Part shown: positions 61,107 through 64,000 of the stretch, piece after piece
Layout of the letters: every line of letters starts with the position of its first letter
Numbering within the stretch: position 1 is the stretch's first letter
NCBI GenBank assembly: GCA_005656395.1
Contig: SRSI01000004.1
Span: 1,984,001-2,048,000, forward strand
Origin: Strongyloides papillosus
Lineage: Eukaryota > Nematoda > Chromadorea > Rhabditida > Strongyloididae
Reading direction: 5' to 3'
Length of the DNA stretch: 64,000 nt
Made by a program: the position numbers and the translations under genes
The notes under the pieces: model-generated
The model's database searches: none
Told to the model about the DNA's origin: nothing
The model's input: the letters and a program-made list of their open reading frames with translations, nothing else

Positions 61107-62348
61107 ATGTCTCTTCGTAGTAGCAGCACGCCGGTAAAGGCAAACAATCGTTTGGGTAATGATTCAAACGATTTGGTACCTGGAGTACCACTCTTCAATG
61201 CTTTTAAACAAGCCGAGCTAGGCCTCTCCAAGGATGCCCAGCACCCCTTTCTTGCTCATTCACGAGCCGAGCTAGGCCTCTCCAAGGATGCCCAGCACCC
61301 TCTTTTTGCTCACTTACGAGCCGAGCCAGGCCTCTCCGAGGAAGCCAGGCAAACTTTAATGTCCTCAATGACATCTCCAGAGGCAAGTGCGCCACCATAT
61401 GGAGATAGTCTCGAAGGCACCAATGTTTTTGCTTCTTCTAATAAAGGTAGCAAAATAAGATCTAGTTTCAATAACTTGATCAATAAGATTACCAATCCGG
61501 TAACGTCTAAATCTGCAATGGAATCTACAATTCCGTTGAACAGAACTAAAAGACAAGTCGATCTTGACAATGTTGTCAAATTAATACTTGATGAACTTAA
61601 AAGTGATCAAATTGAAACCTTAAAATATAGTCCCAGTGACTATGATGGTTTACTTCAAAGACAGAAGGCCAGAATGACCAAACTATTACAAGATTTGGGT
61701 TCTGATGCCATCGTCGATTTACCAGATGTACGTGCACAAGTTAGTGACAATCTGGGTTCAACAAGAAGCTATAATGCTTTATTTGATATGGTCCTCCGTG
61801 CGAAATCGCATGGGGCCTTTTATCAGTTCAAGGGTAAGTCCCTTACTAGCTTTACACTTTTTATAAGTGATTGCATGACGGCTATAAGACAATTAGCCAT
61901 CACTGATGACGAAATCCCTATGCTTGATCGCATAGCAGGACGTCACATTGACTATCTTATACCAAGAGATAGTAAAATAGCACATGCTCGACACATAGCT
62001 GTCGAGAGAAAGTCCGATGCTACTAAAGGACATAAACAATATGATTTCACTTTGTCTGAAATCTTAAATGACATCAAGATAGTACTTGAAAGTCAAGGCA
62101 TGAATCGCCTAGAGCAATTTAATGCTCGTCCACCAATGGAGAATGCTATGGATGTTTCCACATTCGCCAAGAAATTTAATGATTATCTTCGTAGAAGATT
62201 TGCTACTAATCAGCCTTCAGAGTTCCTGAAGGACAAACCTGATCTGAGACGTGAACAATTTTACTTGTTCACAAGAGGATTGCACCCAATCCTCCGGGAA
62301 AATAATTCCACGAAAACCTTTATGAATTGCAATATGATGAATTCATAG
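61107..62348 (+). CDS. Gag-like protein of the second LTR element, with an 18-residue tandem repeat
   Basis: 413 codons. Near residues 36-91 there are three copies of an 18-residue repeat of the type RAELGLSKDAQHPFLAH, encoded by 54-bp near-identical units (about 61212-61372); the first two differ by a few bases. The rest is a charged, helical Gag-like region (SDYDGLLQRQKARM, LRREQFYLFTRGLHPIL). There is no zinc knuckle. It belongs to a retroelement because of the primer site upstream and the Asn/Lys-rich continuation in the -1 frame. The stop at 62346 follows a short out-of-frame tail. It is probably cut off by a frameshift at about 62306-62348. Confidence 0.78.
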   Translation: MSLRSSSTPVKANNRLGNDSNDLVPGVPLFNAFKQAELGLSKDAQHPFLAHSRAELGLSKDAQHPLFAHLRAEPGLSEEARQTLMSSMTSPEASAPPYGDSLEGTNVFASSNKGSKIRSSFNNLINKITNPVTSKSAMESTIPLNRTKRQVDLDNVVKLILDELKSDQIETLKYSPSDYDGLLQRQKARMTKLLQDLGSDAIVDLPDVRAQVSDNLGSTRSYNALFDMVLRAKSHGAFYQFKGKSLTSFTLFISDCMTAIRQLAITDDEIPMLDRIAGRHIDYLIPRDSKIAHARHIAVERKSDATKGHKQYDFTLSEILNDIKIVLESQGMNRLEQFNARPPMENAMDVSTFAKKFNDYLRRRFATNQPSEFLKDKPDLRREQFYLFTRGLHPILRENNSTKTFMNCNMMNS

Positions 62349-64000
62349 CCACATACGTAGACACACAGCTACGTTTCCAATCTAAATTACATAAAGCTTC
62401 CCAGAAAGCAAATAATATTAATAACAACAATTTTAAAAATAATGTTAAACACATAAATAAACATAATAATGTGTCAAACAATAAACAATCGAATTTGAAA
62501 TTTGATAATACAAAGAAACCATTTGTAAAAAATAACTCTAGCGGTTATATTAAAAATAATCACCAGTCATCATCTGGTACACATAATAATAAGGGACATC
62601 AATCCCGATATACTGCGTCGAAACCGGCTAATAAGCCTGTAACTTCATATAATAATACTAGTTCTGGTATGAACTATAAACCTAATAATAACCAATCATC
62701 TGGTTATAATAAAAATAGTATAAAAACTAAACATCAAAAACATGGTAAGGTTCATACGATTGAACCTACGCATGATGAATGCCACAATGATGGCGAAATG
62801 AATGTTATAATGCATTCTATTAAGGAGATCAAAAATATGATCAACGACTTTAAACTAAATACATTAACAATCTGTATGTTAATGATATGTATGCTTATAC
62901 CATTCGGTGGTTGTCAACCCCTTGGTATATGTCGATTTGCACCTTCTGAATTTCCTCGATTGTATCTTCAGAACAACTATGACGCTAAAAAGGCAAAACA
63001 AGTTACATTAGTATCTGTTGATAACAGATGTGTAGCTTTAGACGTATTTGCTAGTGGCTATCGCCTTGGCAACGTCTTTGTAGACCCCGACAGTAATGTC
63101 GAACATTACTTTGATAAAAAGGCTCCAACATTTTCTTGTGCTGGAAGCCATCTTGTCCATTTATCAGGACGCAATGAAACCTTCGCTGAAGAAGTTTCAA
63201 CAGGTACACATAATGCTGATACCTCTTTAAAGAACATACGAGCTAAGCATGCTATGTATGAAGCTGGATGTGATAAACTTAGTTCTGTTTCACAGACAGT
63301 ACCTATGGATCCTCATCCTAGCAAAATAGTCTCATCGACTAAGGCGCCTGTTGTGATGTTAGCAGAGCGGCCACCTATTGTGCAAATTGTTTCAAACGAT
63401 AAAAGCGTTTCTGCTTCGAAGATTAAGGCACCAACGGATGCTAGTGTTCCTTCGAAAGCAACAAAACCTAATAATGATGCTGCCTTAAAAGCTGCATCTG
63501 TTGATAGTTCCAAAGTATCATCAACCACATCTGGTTATCAGAAAATTAAATCTTCATTGAAAACCTGTGAAGATGAATTAGAAAGGACGAAGACTCTCTT
63601 AAAAGAGAGTACAAGTACTATATCCGACCTACGATCGGAAATAGAACGAATAAGGCGAGCGAATAACATGCTTTCCGAGCAACTTCGTGATTCTGAAGAT
63701 CGTCATCGGACGACTTCGCGATCAATGACTGAGGAATCGGCCAAATCCCTTTCCGAAGACATAAAAACAGTCTCTAATGCTTTGACTGATGAAAATAGAA
63801 TCCGCCAGGAATGTGAAGACAACTGGAAGGATGAAATAAAACGTCTTAATAGTGAGATTGAGGATTGTAATACCAAACTCAATAAGCTAAAGACGGCAAA
63901 TAACGCGTTACGTGGAGAACGTGATAAAGCTAGTAAAGCTTTAAAATCCTGTAATATAGATAAGGATACTTGTCTTAAAGATTTAGATGAGTTAAAATCA
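62306..64000 (+). CDS. Continuation frame: Asn/Lys-rich tail, hydrophobic segment, Cys domain, coiled coil (partial)
   Basis: Open from 62306 to the end of the window, in the -1 frame relative to gag, with no stop. About 62321-62760 is Asn/Lys/Ser-rich, like the Gag tail of the other element. A hydrophobic segment (LTICMLMICMLIPF, about 62864-62905) is followed by GCQPLGIC and a domain with CVALDVF, GYRLGNVFVD, a later Cys and an N-E-T sequon (about 62900-63190). A Ser/Thr/Lys linker comes next, and a coiled coil starts near 63540 and continues to 64000. The layout and the C...YxxGxxFxD...C...NxT pattern match the module at 43283-44737. Confidence 0.78.

Larger units (their letters stand above)
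60636..64000 (+). mobile_element. Second LTR retrotransposon, internal region, runs off the window
   Basis: Primer site at 60636, leader to 61106, gag at 61107 and, in the -1 frame, a continuing frame open to the window end. Protease, RT and integrase are not reached, so class is inferred from the shared layout with the element at 37696-46946. The coding part is less AT-rich than host intergenic DNA. Confidence 0.8.

Noticed and set aside
61212..61372. Possible CRISPR-like array from regular repeats
   Set aside because: The repeats are contiguous, in frame and coding, with no spacers, in a eukaryotic genome.
61204..61579. Minus-strand frames over the gag repeat
   Set aside because: Antisense shadows; the plus strand has the primer site and Gag context.

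Overview
The window looks like nematode nuclear DNA, most probably Strongyloides or a close clade IV relative. The base composition is extremely AT-rich (I estimate about 80 percent by eye). Introns are tiny (about 40 to 60 nt). The families are typical of worms or animals: innexin, KCC cotransporter, fibulin, delta-type phospholipase C. The species is an inference.

Left half (1-32242), host genes separated by long AT-rich gaps: a double-BTB protein with a C-terminal cysteine cluster (+, 3552-5258); a four-helix membrane protein of unknown role (-, 6590-7375); an innexin (-, 9275-10746); a PLC-delta-like enzyme with PH, EF, X, Y and C2 regions (+, 13302-16058); a gene-poor stretch of 9 kb; a K-Cl cotransporter (+, 25201-28763); and, convergent with it, a fibulin-1 gene with two alternative 3' ends (-, 28875-32242). 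I worked out the exon structures by reading splice sites and reading phase.

Right half (about 36.2-64 kb), a graveyard and nursery of mobile DNA. A foldback repeat at 36.25-47.1 kb has been split by a complete Ty3/Gypsy-type LTR retrotransposon (37696-46946, minus strand, 4-bp target duplication). Its two 215-bp LTRs look identical, so it is young. One LTR was then interrupted by a 1454-bp foldback transposon at an exact TA site. Further right lie a mosaic of the same foldback family with nested elements (48.26-52.87 kb), three mariner remnants, a tRNA-Pro gene, a decayed tRNA-Lys, the 3' end of a non-LTR element with a restriction-like endonuclease, a Tc/mariner-like element, and the 5' part of a second LTR element that runs off the window at 64000.

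The most interesting signal is in the two LTR elements. Both carry, after Gag and before the pol region, a long in-frame module: a hydrophobic segment, a small cysteine-containing and potentially glycosylated domain, then a long coiled coil. In the complete element a second hydrophobic segment follows, and then protease, RT and RNase H. The two cysteine domains share a recognisable pattern although the elements are otherwise quite different. Both elements also appear to use a tRNA-Gln primer and have hairpin-rich LTRs.
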